From Nitrosomonadales bacterium (GTDB lineage Bacteria > Pseudomonadota > Gammaproteobacteria > Burkholderiales > SG8-41): a DNA stretch of 6,990 bases. The notes under the pieces were generated by a model. The model did not search any database. It was not told where the DNA came from and worked only from the letters and a program-made list of their open reading frames with translations. Every line of letters starts with the position of its first letter. The stretch's first letter is position 1. Location: assembly GCA_009885185.1 (NCBI GenBank), contig VFLF01000295.1, positions 1-6,990 on the forward strand, given 5' to 3'. The position numbers and the translations under genes are program-made. Below, in pieces: positions 1-6,186 of the stretch.

Positions 1-365
1 CGCACAAAGCGGCTGGTCTCGTGCAGGCGCTGCGCGCGTCCACTGCTGTCGCGGCAGCGCGCGACAAACTCCACGATGCCCGCGTCGCCGCCAGCCTCAG
101 TGTGGCGCACTTCGAGCCCCAGCCACTTGATTGGCGAGAGTTCCAGATCGCCCGGCGCGGTCGACGGGTGCCAGGTGGCGAGCAGATAGTTGATATTTCC
201 CACGACGTAAGCGCTGTAGCGCGAACGCATCAGCGCCTCGGGCGTCGGTGCATGCACGCCTGCATCCAGACCGTCGTGCCATGGCGCGCAGCAACTCGCG
301 TACGGCTCGCCGCTTTCGCAGGGGCAGGGGGCACGTGGAGAGAGCGATCGTGAGGTGAATGCCAA
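1..365 (-). CDS. ychJ: YchJ-family SEC-C motif protein, C-terminus cut by window edge
   Basis: Reading the minus strand from 365 to the left edge gives 121 uninterrupted codons that match the YchJ (UPF0225) family. Near the N-terminus is a SEC-C zinc motif, C14-x-C16-x8-C25-C26. It is followed by family blocks LMRSRYSAYV (45-54), YLLATWHPS (60-68), WLGLEV (81-86), EFVAR (99-103) and ETSRF (116-120). E. coli YchJ is about 152 residues, so roughly the last 10-30 residues are missing here. The family's biochemical role is not established; SEC-C motifs bind zinc and occur in SecA and other proteins. The start is inferred: between the upstream in-frame stop (399-401) and the first Cys, the only common start codon is TTG at 363-365, with a GGAA five bases upstream. 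The gene is divergent from the solute-receptor gene. The family call is firm; the TTG start is tentative. Confidence 0.88.
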   Translation of the reverse strand, partial: MAFTSRSLSPRAPCPCESGEPYASCCAPWHDGLDAGVHAPTPEALMRSRYSAYVVGNINYLLATWHPSTAPGDLELSPIKWLGLEVRHTEAGGDAGIVEFVARCRDSSGRAQRLHETSRFV

Positions 366-427
366 GGCGGTTCCGTTCGAATAAAACAGGATGGAGTTTC
401 ATCATACTTTGAAATGCCCGTGCGGAC

Positions 428-456
428 TTGCTGGTGGCGTCACGTTTGCCTATGAT
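428..456 (+). promoter_or_regulatory. Candidate sigma-70 promoter of the solute-receptor gene
   Basis: TATGAT at 451-456 matches the -10 consensus at 5 of 6 positions. TTGCTG at 428-433 matches the -35 at only 3 of 6, but the spacer is exactly 17 nt. Transcription would begin near 462-463, at the ATG itself, which would fit the lack of any Shine-Dalgarno sequence there. This is an inference from motif matching only. Confidence 0.25.
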
Positions 457-462
457 GCCCCG

Positions 463-1446
463 ATGATGAAATCCAATCTTATCTTCGTTGCCGTGGTAAC
501 GAGCGTTGCTACCGGCGTGGCCGCACAAACCGAATGGAAGCCTCAGCGCCCGATCGAGATTGTCGCGCCCGTTAATGCCGGCGGCGCGCTGGATCGTCCG
601 GTGAGGGTGTTACAGCAAATCTGGACTGAATCACGCATGGTGACGGTGCCGGTGATCGTCAGCAACAAGCCAGGCGGCGGACAGTCGGTGGGGTTGAATT
701 ACGTGCATCAAGCGCCGGGAGATGCGCACCGTTTTGTGTTGATGTCCGCACCGCTGCTTAGCAATTATCACACTGGCACGAGCAAACTCCAATACACGGA
801 TTTCACCATCCTCGGTCAGTTGTTCACCGAGTACATGATTGTCGCCGTCAAACTGGATTCGCCTTTGCGTAATGCTGGCGATCTGGTTGCGCGGCTAAAG
901 CCCGCGCCGGATGCGCTGTCGGTGGCCATCGGCACGGCGCTGGGTAACTCCACGCACATGTCGATCGGTCTGCCGTTAAAGCGCGCGGGCGTGGATATCA
1001 AGCGCATGAAGAGCGTGGTGTTCACCTCGGCGGGGTTGTCGATGACGGCGGCGATGGGCGGGCATGTGGATGTGGCGGCGTCGGGATTGTCGGTTGCAGC
1101 GCCGCACCGGCGCAACGGCAAGCTGAGGTTTCTGGCGATCACCGCGCCCAAACGCATCGCGGGCGAGTTCAGCGATGTGCCGACATGGAAAGAGCAAGGT
1201 GTTGACGTGGCGGCATCCAACTGGCGTTTTATCACCGCGCCCGCCGGGCTGACTGCGGCGCAAATCGCATGGTGGGACGCGCTGTTTGCGCGCACCGTCA
1301 AATCACCCGAATGGAAAAAAGCGCTCGACGAACAATACTGGATAGACGAATATGTTCCCAGCGGCGCTGCGCGCAAATATCTCGATCAGGAAAACGCGGA
1401 GACGCGGGAGATTCTCACCGATTTGGGATTGGTAAAATCGCCATAG
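463..1446 (+). CDS. Bug/TctC-family periplasmic solute-binding protein
   Basis: This encodes a 327-residue periplasmic receptor of the tripartite tricarboxylate transporter (TTT, Bug/TctC) family, which binds small carboxylates or related solutes. A signal peptide (1-21) ends at GVAA before QTEW. The mature protein begins with the family pattern WKPQRPIEIVAP (25-36). Next comes the ligand-loop signature AGGALDRPVR (39-48), with Asp44 in the position that normally contacts the ligand. Later blocks are MGGHVDVAASG (198-208), RFLAIT (222-227) and VPTWKEQGVDV (239-249). The length is normal for the family. The ATG at 463 was chosen over an in-frame ATG at 391 because it places the signal peptide at the N-terminus. 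No Shine-Dalgarno is visible. No TctA or TctB membrane subunits are in the window, so it is an orphan receptor here. The ligand cannot be told from sequence. Confidence 0.9.
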   Translation: MMKSNLIFVAVVTSVATGVAAQTEWKPQRPIEIVAPVNAGGALDRPVRVLQQIWTESRMVTVPVIVSNKPGGGQSVGLNYVHQAPGDAHRFVLMSAPLLSNYHTGTSKLQYTDFTILGQLFTEYMIVAVKLDSPLRNAGDLVARLKPAPDALSVAIGTALGNSTHMSIGLPLKRAGVDIKRMKSVVFTSAGLSMTAAMGGHVDVAASGLSVAAPHRRNGKLRFLAITAPKRIAGEFSDVPTWKEQGVDVAASNWRFITAPAGLTAAQIAWWDALFARTVKSPEWKKALDEQYWIDEYVPSGAARKYLDQENAETREILTDLGLVKSP

Positions 1447-1514
1447 GCGCGATGGGACTGTAGATCGTAATACCATAGCTCGACAAAACCACACGGAAGA
1501 AGGCGCACCGCATC

Positions 1515-2261
1515 ATGGAAACCGGACTCAAGGGCAAAACTGTTTTGATCACCGGCGCAAGCCGCAATATGGGGCGCGTGACGGCGCTGGCGTATGCGCG
1601 CGAGGGCGCGAACCTTGCCTTGTGTACCAGCTCGAAAATGGTAGGGCTGGAAGAAACCGCGCGGCAGGCGCGCGCACTGGGCGCGCAGGTGCTGACGCAT
1701 CGCTGCGACGTGTCCGATGGCGAGCAGGTCGCGGTGTTTGTGGCGGCGGCGCGCAAGCAATTCGGCGGCGTTGATGTCGCGGTCAACAACGCGGTGTATC
1801 GCGCAGAGGCCAAAGGCAAGGGATTTCTTGATCTGCCGTTCGACATCTGGCAGCGCAATATCGAGGTCAATCTCACCGGTCCGTATCACATCTGCCGCAA
1901 CGTGATTCCCGACATGCAGAAAAAAGGCTGGGGACGCATCGTCAATTTTTCAGGGATCGCGCCGTTTTTGGGTCATGGCGCGCACAAGGCGATGGTCAAG
2001 GTCGGCATCATCGGCTTCACGCGAGGGCTCGCAACGGAATTCGCCGCCAACGGCATCACCGCCAACTGCATCGGCCCCGGCGCCATCGCCACCGAGCGTG
2101 AGACGCATTTACCTGAAAAGAAATTGCACGCCGGACAACCCGTGCGCCGCCTCGGCAAGCCCGAGGAAATCGCGGACCTCACCGTTTATCTGTCGAGCGA
2201 ACAGGCGGGATTTATCACCGGGCAGTGTTATCTGGTGAATGGCGGGTGGTATTACTTGTAG
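1515..2261 (+). CDS. Short-chain dehydrogenase/reductase with an atypical active site
   Basis: This is a 248-residue classical-length SDR, a cytoplasmic NAD(P)-dependent oxidoreductase fold. Seen in the sequence are the nucleotide loop TGASRNMG (13-20), CDVSD (64-68), NNA (91-93), VNLTG (118-122, Asn119 of the tetrad), Ser146, Lys162 in VKVGIIGFTRGLA, GPGAIATE (187-194) and the C-terminal VNGG. Two features are odd. The middle Gly of TGxxxGxG is Asn18. The catalytic Tyr, expected four residues before Lys162, is Lys158 (GAHKAMVK). The absence of an acidic residue after strand 2 (ALCTSSK) would favour NADP, by inference. A GGAAGAAGG tract at 1495-1503 is a plausible ribosome site with long (11 nt) spacing. 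The gene lies 68 nt after the solute receptor and may be co-transcribed with it. The substrate is unknown; the fold is clear, but activity as a normal SDR is uncertain. Confidence 0.9.
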   Translation: METGLKGKTVLITGASRNMGRVTALAYAREGANLALCTSSKMVGLEETARQARALGAQVLTHRCDVSDGEQVAVFVAAARKQFGGVDVAVNNAVYRAEAKGKGFLDLPFDIWQRNIEVNLTGPYHICRNVIPDMQKKGWGRIVNFSGIAPFLGHGAHKAMVKVGIIGFTRGLATEFAANGITANCIGPGAIATERETHLPEKKLHAGQPVRRLGKPEEIADLTVYLSSEQAGFITGQCYLVNGGWYYL

Positions 2262-2275
2262 GCTGGTACCTGCCG

Positions 2276-3817
2276 CTATGCCCGCTGCGCACCCGGCTTA
2301 CCGTTGGTCACCACAAACGCCGCCAGCTCGCTGATCGTCGCCTGCGGATCGGTCACGCGCGACACCACGCGCAGCTTCGCGTTGCATTGTGCGGGCGTCA
2401 CATCAAACGCCGTATAACCACGCTGCGTTCCATTCGAGAACTTCAAATGAGGGTTGTTTTGCAGCGCCATCGTGGTGATTTTTTCGTTGGGGCCTTGCGA
2501 GGTGATCGAGGTGCCAACGAATTCCGTTGCGATCACCGGTGACTTGGGGTCATCAAAATCGACTTTGAGATCGGCGACGATGGCGTTGTGCACATCGCCG
2601 CCGAGTACGATGGGGTTGCTGATCTTGCGCCCGGCGATGTGATTCAGCAGCCGTTCGCGCGCCTTGGGGTAGCCGTCCCAGCCGTCGGTCCAGTAGCCCT
2701 GTTCGCCGCCGACCATGCGGGTTTGTTTGGCCATCAGCGTTTGTTGCGCGATGATGTTCCAGCGCGCGGTGGATTTTTCCAGCGCGGCGTTGAGCCAGCG
2801 TTCCTGTTCCGCGCCCAGCAGCGTCAAATCCGGCGACAGACGCTCCGGGCAATCGGCGTCCTTGACCACGGTGCTGCCGCCGCGTCCCGCGCGTGGGCAC
2901 ACCTGATGCGAGCGGTGCTGCCGGTCGTCGAGCACGAACACGCGCGCGAGCTGGCCGAAACCGGCCTCGCAGTAGATGCGCGCAGCGGGGCCGCGCGGAC
3001 GCGCCCACGCGGGTAGCGGCATGTGCTCGTAATACGCTTGATACGCGGCAGCGCGGCGTTTTAAAAACTCATCCGGCGGATCGAGATCCTGCGAGCGGTC
3101 ATTGGCGTAATCGTTATCGACTTCATGGTCGTCCCACGTCACCAGCCACGCGAATGCCGCGTGCGCGGCTTGCAAATCCGCATCGCTTTTATACAGCGCG
3201 TAGCGATTGCGATACTCGGTCAAGTTCATCGGTTCACCGACGCCGTGGCTGCGCACGCGGGTGTTGCCCCACGAGGCTTCGTAGATGTAATCGCCGACAT
3301 GTATCACCAGATCAAGGTCTTCACGCGCCATGTGGCGATATGCGCTGAAGTAACCTTGTTCGTACTGCTGGCACGAAGCCAGCGCGAAACGCAGCCGGTC
3401 ACCGGGTGCATTGGCGACAGGCGCGGTGCGAAAGCGCCCGACGGTGCTGGTGGCGCCGCCCGCGTGAAAGCGATACCAGTAGACGCGCGCCGGTTGCAAC
3501 CCGCTGACTTCGGCGTGTATCGAATGCCCGAGTTCGGGCGTGGCGTGCTCGATGCCTTTGCGCAGCACCTTGCGAAACGTTTCGTCATCGGCGATTTCCC
3601 AAGCCACTTCAACCGCGGCATCGGGCATGCCGCCGCCGTTCAAGGCGTCGGGCGCGAGCCGTGTCCACAGCACGATGCCGTCGGGTTGCGGGTAGCCGGA
3701 CGCAACACCGAGCGCGAACGGGTTTTTGTCGAAGCGCGGCTGCGCCAACAGGCGCGGCGTTACCGATGACAGCGCCAAGCCGCAAGCGGCAAGCAGGAAA
3801 GTGCGGCGGGCGGGCAT
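2276..3817 (-). CDS. phoD: PhoD-type alkaline phosphatase, Tat-exported
   Basis: This encodes a 513-residue PhoD-family phosphatase or phosphodiesterase, a periplasmic metalloenzyme (Fe/Ca in characterised members) that releases phosphate from organic esters. Counting from the Met at 3817, the parts are: a twin-arginine signal ARRTFLLAACGLAL (3-16) with cleavage likely after LLA (residue 25); the PhoD N-terminal domain (about 30-135); and the catalytic domain with ASCQQ (Cys149, family metal ligand), VGDYIYE (174-180), WDDHEVDND (228-236) and VLGGDVHN (404-411, Asp408, His410). The gene appears full length. In-frame ATGs at 3862 and 3892 would add 15 or 25 residues, but those codons are very AT-rich (TTA, ATA, ATA, TTA, TAT, AAT) unlike the rest of the gene and contain a TATAAT box. 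I therefore prefer 3817. The gene converges on the SDR with 14 nt between stop codons. No pho-box was identified. Confidence 0.9.
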   Translation of the reverse strand: MPARRTFLLAACGLALSSVTPRLLAQPRFDKNPFALGVASGYPQPDGIVLWTRLAPDALNGGGMPDAAVEVAWEIADDETFRKVLRKGIEHATPELGHSIHAEVSGLQPARVYWYRFHAGGATSTVGRFRTAPVANAPGDRLRFALASCQQYEQGYFSAYRHMAREDLDLVIHVGDYIYEASWGNTRVRSHGVGEPMNLTEYRNRYALYKSDADLQAAHAAFAWLVTWDDHEVDNDYANDRSQDLDPPDEFLKRRAAAYQAYYEHMPLPAWARPRGPAARIYCEAGFGQLARVFVLDDRQHRSHQVCPRAGRGGSTVVKDADCPERLSPDLTLLGAEQERWLNAALEKSTARWNIIAQQTLMAKQTRMVGGEQGYWTDGWDGYPKARERLLNHIAGRKISNPIVLGGDVHNAIVADLKVDFDDPKSPVIATEFVGTSITSQGPNEKITTMALQNNPHLKFSNGTQRGYTAFDVTPAQCNAKLRVVSRVTDPQATISELAAFVVTNGKPGAQRA

Positions 3818-3829
3818 GCTGGCGAACTG

Positions 3830-3858
3830 ATTATAGTTATATAAGTGTTTGTTTTTAA
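3830..3858 (-). promoter_or_regulatory. Candidate phoD promoter
   Basis: On the minus strand a perfect TATAAT lies at 3835-3830, with TTAAAA (4 of 6 to the -35 consensus) at 3858-3853 and a 17-nt spacer. It sits in a sharply AT-rich patch in otherwise GC-rich DNA. A transcript starting about 6-7 nt downstream of the -10 would give only about 6 nt of leader before the ATG at 3817. If translation instead begins at 3862 or 3892, this match is inside the coding region and is probably chance. Confidence 0.35.
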
Positions 3859-3941
3859 ACATTATTATGTTTAATTCCTGCCGCATCTGCATGGCAGTCT
3901 AACGTGAGCATACCGCGTATGGGGCGGGTGTCGCAGGGCTC

Positions 3942-4280
3942 ATGCCGCGGCTGCACCTGATACGGTTTCACGGCGTGCTCGCGCCGAATGCGAAGTTGAG
4001 ATCGAAGGTAGTACCCGTGCCGGCGCAGCAAAAGACGGTGGACGAGGGCGATTGCCGACACGCGCACAGCGCGCCGGTGTGCATGAGCTGGGCGCGCTTG
4101 CTCAAGCGCGTGTTCGATATTGACATTGAGCGTTGCGCTTGTGGCGGCAAATTGAAGCTCGTTGCGGTGATCGAAGAACCGGCGGTGATCGAGAAGATAC
4201 TCACGCACTTGGGGCTGGCTGCACAGCCGCCGCCAAGAGCACCGGCAAGGCGGCGGGTGGATTTGCTGGAGTGGGCTTGA
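3942..4280 (+). pseudogene. IS91-family transposase, C-terminal fragment
   Basis: An open frame of 112 codons matches only the C-terminal end of IS91-type transposases. It carries the family blocks RLHLIRFHGVLAPNAKLRSK (3-22), SWARLLKRVFDIDIE (49-63), a Cys/Gly element CACGGKLKLVAVI (65-77) and EEPAVIEKILTHLGL (78-92). The cysteine element reads C-x-C-G-G, one residue shorter than the CxxCGG usual in relatives. The rolling-circle catalytic part, with its HUH motif and active tyrosines, is absent. Upstream the frame meets a stop at 3900-3902, and similarity ends at about codon 1, so the ATG at 3942 is probably incidental. The fragment is not expected to be functional. It lies 50-125 nt upstream of phoD, in the opposite orientation. 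Confidence 0.82.
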
Positions 4281-4483
4281 GCTTGATGAATCGGACGGTT
4301 TTTACCGGGGGCGAGGGGGTGGGTCGGCCTATAGGGATGCGAGCGATAAATTGACGCGCAAAATCATGTATTTACGGTGGGTGTTGGAATGCCGGATTTT
4401 TGGCAGGCGAACCGTGTGAGCGAATGACCGGGAAATTGACTGTCAGCAGCGGCGCGGATACAGTGGGCTTTGGTCAAAAAGGA

Positions 4484-4503
4484 CTTTTAAAATTCCTATA
4501 CCC
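4484..4503 (+). other. Putative right (oriIS) end of the IS91-like remnant, abutting GAAC
   Basis: The last bases before the thiamine-diphosphate enzyme fragment read TTCCTATACCC (4493-4503) and are followed at once by GAAC (4504-4507). As I recall, oriIS ends of IS91/ISCR elements have a similar TTCCTATACCC-like terminus, and the GAAC tetranucleotide is the known IS91 target. Just upstream, AAAAG (4477-4481) and CTTTT (4484-4488) form a tiny inverted repeat with a 2-nt gap. The match to oriIS is from memory, not from an alignment. Confidence 0.45.
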
Positions 4504-4860
4504 GAACGGCTCATGAACGACCTGCAAAGCGTGATGACGCCGAATACGCAGATCGTCACCGACGCGAGCTACTCTTCGATCTGGGCGATGAACTACCTCA
4601 TCGCCGGCTACGCGGGACAACGCTTCCTGACAGGGTGCGGATTGGCCGGCTTGGGCTGGGGCCTCCCCGCCGCGATCGGCGCAAAAGTCGCGCACCCGTC
4701 GCGCGAAGTCGTGTGCATCGCCGGCGACGGCGCGTTCGCACACGTGTGGTCTGAACTCGAAACTGCGGTGCGCATGAAGACCAAGATAATTATGATTGTT
4801 ATTAATAATCAAATACTTGGACGTGCGGCACAAAGATCTCTGTGGGCGCGCGTTGAGTGA
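4504..4860 (+). pseudogene. ThDP-dependent enzyme (acetolactate-synthase-like), internal fragment
   Basis: About 105 codons match the C-terminal ThDP-binding domain of the acetolactate synthase/benzoylformate decarboxylase superfamily. Counting from the internal ATG at 4513, the parts are VTDASYSSIWAMNYL (15-29), GLAGLGWGLPAAIGAK (43-58), and the cofactor motif GDG (71-73) to NN (98-99) within GDGAFAHVWSELETA and IVINNQILG. Relatives are about 550 residues. Here everything before ERLMNDL is missing, and similarity stops after NNQILG (about 4821), followed by 12 unrelated residues and a stop. The left break coincides with the IS91-like end. The right break has no visible element. The last conserved codons (4785-4818) are nearly all A/T-ending, unlike the rest. 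The N-terminal and central domains are gone, so no enzyme function is expected. The exact substrate class of the parent cannot be told. Confidence 0.82.
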
Positions 4861-4920
4861 TTGCGGGCCACACAGACCCGCGAGGAGCACAATCGCTGTA
4901 CCGGCTTGACGGAGTGGTTT

Positions 4921-4925
4921 GGGAG
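4921..4925 (+). promoter_or_regulatory. Ribosome binding site fixing the start at 4931
   Basis: GGGAG sits 5 nt before the ATG at 4931. It overlaps the alternative in-frame TTG at 4919-4921, so it cannot serve that codon. This supports the ATG, which also puts the signal peptide at the very N-terminus. Confidence 0.6.
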
Positions 4926-4930
4926 ACGAA

Positions 4931-5689
4931 ATGCAGAACGTGAAATACCTGATCCTGGTGCTGCTCGTGGCTGCGTGTGCGGGCGGTGAGTCGTTGGCGG
5001 CTGGCACGGCGAAGAAGGCCGAACCGATCGAAGATCTAACTTCTGCAGCGCTCGAAAAACGCCAAGCGCTTGGCGCGCTGCGTAAACAAGTGATCGTCGA
5101 TCCCGCAAAATGGCCGAGGGGCGACGTGCCCGCACTCGATTTCACCAAGGCGACCGGTAACGCCATCATCGTCCATGCCGAGAGCGGCCAACTCAAAAAT
5201 CCCTTGTCAACAGTGACGGGCGCTGTTCCCTTTAAGCTGTTTCACCTGCAGGACGACCCGTACCGGCTTGCCCTTTCCGCAAGAGGCATCGGCCTGAACA
5301 AGGGAGAGGACAAAACGAAGTACCATACTGATCAGTACCGGCCGGCGCTCGAACAGATGGTTCGTGCCAAGTATGTGCTGTTCGTCGTCGGTGAGTTGGA
5401 CGAACCCAAGGTCGATGTGATTGGGATGAAGTCATTCACTGCCGGCAAACTCGAAGGCGCTGCCATCCTCTACGAGATCGAATCGAAAAAGCCGCTTGGC
5501 GGCTTTGCGATTGAAGCAAGGAACAGCGCCAAAATCACCACGCGCACCGGCAATTACACCGGTCAGGCACTCGATGCCGTGATGCACGATTTCGAGAACA
5601 ACGCGCGCGCGTCGCTGTGGAAGGGACTCAAGGCGCGGTTTCCATCGGCGAAGATTCCGACGATTGTGTATCTTGACTCGAAAGAATAA
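4931..5689 (+). CDS. Putative lipoprotein of unknown function
   Basis: I do not recognise this 252-residue protein. The N-terminus is a lipoprotein-type signal peptide: Lys5, a hydrophobic core (6-15) and lipobox VAAC, giving a predicted lipidated Cys16. Cys16 is the only Cys. The mature protein has a charged helical-looking segment (37-60), then alternating hydrophobic strands such as NAIIVHAE (77-84), KYVLFVVGEL (147-156), GAAILYEI (176-183) and GGFAIEARNS (190-199). The C-terminal end (213-240) looks helical and basic. The pattern of short strands with 'KPLGGF' suggests a beta-rich domain, which is inference. A good ribosome site precedes it. The next lipoprotein gene follows after 33 nt in the same direction, so the two are likely co-transcribed. 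An ordinary signal-peptidase I site near SLAA is possible if lipidation does not occur. Confidence 0.8.
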   Translation: MQNVKYLILVLLVAACAGGESLAAGTAKKAEPIEDLTSAALEKRQALGALRKQVIVDPAKWPRGDVPALDFTKATGNAIIVHAESGQLKNPLSTVTGAVPFKLFHLQDDPYRLALSARGIGLNKGEDKTKYHTDQYRPALEQMVRAKYVLFVVGELDEPKVDVIGMKSFTAGKLEGAAILYEIESKKPLGGFAIEARNSAKITTRTGNYTGQALDAVMHDFENNARASLWKGLKARFPSAKIPTIVYLDSKE

Positions 5690-5722
5690 AGTCTCAGCTC
5701 GCGAAAACAATCCGATATTCAC

Positions 5723-6160
5723 ATGAAAACCCGTTTCATCCTAATAAGCTTTTTTGCCTGCATTGTTCTTGCCGCATGCAACCCACCCGAGCTGGGCAGC
5801 CCTGTTGAGTTTTCAAAGGCCTGTGCAGTCGCTAACGAAAAGAAAATCGTCGAAGTAGGCGGATACCTGAGTCCCGGCAGAAGTATCTATTGCTCCAATC
5901 GGAGCGGCAGGATGGAGTGCGCCTACAGGCTTACCGAAACGCCGGGTGAAGGAAAAAGCATCAGCGCCGACATCGAACAGGGTGCGCGCGCGAATCAGGC
6001 CGAAAAACTGAAGAGCGGCTATAAGCGCGAGGACATCAAAATTCGCGACAGCAACGGTAATATTATCGATCTGGCTAAAAAAGTCAGACTAACTGGAAAA
6101 ATGAGCGTGACACCGGATCTCACCGTGTGTCTAATCCAGGCGACCAAGATCGAACAATAA
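5723..6160 (+). CDS. Small putative lipoprotein, possibly OB-fold-like, function unknown
   Basis: This 145-residue protein starts with Lys2/Arg4, a hydrophobic stretch (5-18) and lipobox LAAC, with predicted lipidated Cys19. The mature part has four further cysteines (34, 57, 66, 136) that could form two disulfides in the periplasm. Strand-like pieces KKIVEVGGYLSP (40-51), RMECAYRLTE (63-72), KKVRLTGKMSV (119-129) and LTVCLIQATKIE (133-144) resemble the layout of a small OB-like beta barrel; that is inference. I cannot name a family. It lies 33 nt after the preceding lipoprotein gene, without a clear Shine-Dalgarno of its own, so it probably depends on the upstream transcript. Codon use is somewhat less GC-rich than in the neighbours. 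No terminator is seen after it. Confidence 0.78.
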   Translation: MKTRFILISFFACIVLAACNPPELGSPVEFSKACAVANEKKIVEVGGYLSPGRSIYCSNRSGRMECAYRLTETPGEGKSISADIEQGARANQAEKLKSGYKREDIKIRDSNGNIIDLAKKVRLTGKMSVTPDLTVCLIQATKIEQ

Positions 6161-6186
6161 TCTGGTTGTGTAACGAGGAACGCAAA

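Larger units (their letters stand above)
3940..4503 (+). mobile_element. 5'-truncated IS91-family element remnant
   Basis: This is a remnant of about 560 bp made of the 3' third of an IS91-family transposase gene plus about 220 nt of downstream sequence. The left break is placed where transposase homology stops (near 3940). The right end is placed at 4503, directly before GAAC, where homology to a thiamine-diphosphate enzyme starts. IS91-type elements transpose by a rolling-circle mechanism, make no target duplication, and use GAAC or CAAG-type target tetranucleotides beside the oriIS end. That fits this arrangement. The left end is lost, so it cannot move by itself. The boundaries are inferred from the homology breaks. 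Confidence 0.65.

Noticed and set aside
97..528. Minus-strand open frame of 143 codons
   Set aside because: It overlaps the YchJ frame on the same strand in another phase and has no recognisable motif. The YchJ reading explains the DNA.
816..1376. Minus-strand open frame of 186 codons opposite the solute receptor
   Set aside because: It is an antisense shadow of a GC-rich gene. Its Ser/Ala/Arg-rich composition lacks domain signals, and the receptor frame is convincing.
2261..2274. Imperfect palindrome GGCTGGTACCTGCC between the convergent SDR and phoD genes, considered as a bidirectional terminator
   Set aside because: It has no loop, one T-T mismatch and no T-run. It is too weak to call a terminator.
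3125..3769. Plus-strand open frame of 214 codons opposite phoD
   Set aside because: It lies wholly inside phoD and has no family motifs, while the opposite strand carries all PhoD motifs in one frame.
4863..4881. GC hairpin (GCGGG/CCCGC) considered as a terminator for the ThDP relic
   Set aside because: The stem is only 5 bp with a 9-nt loop and no following T-run.
4474..5196. Minus-strand open frame of 240 codons spanning the ThDP relic and the first lipoprotein gene
   Set aside because: It runs antisense across a recombination junction between unrelated sequences, so it cannot be an ancestral gene. No motifs are seen.
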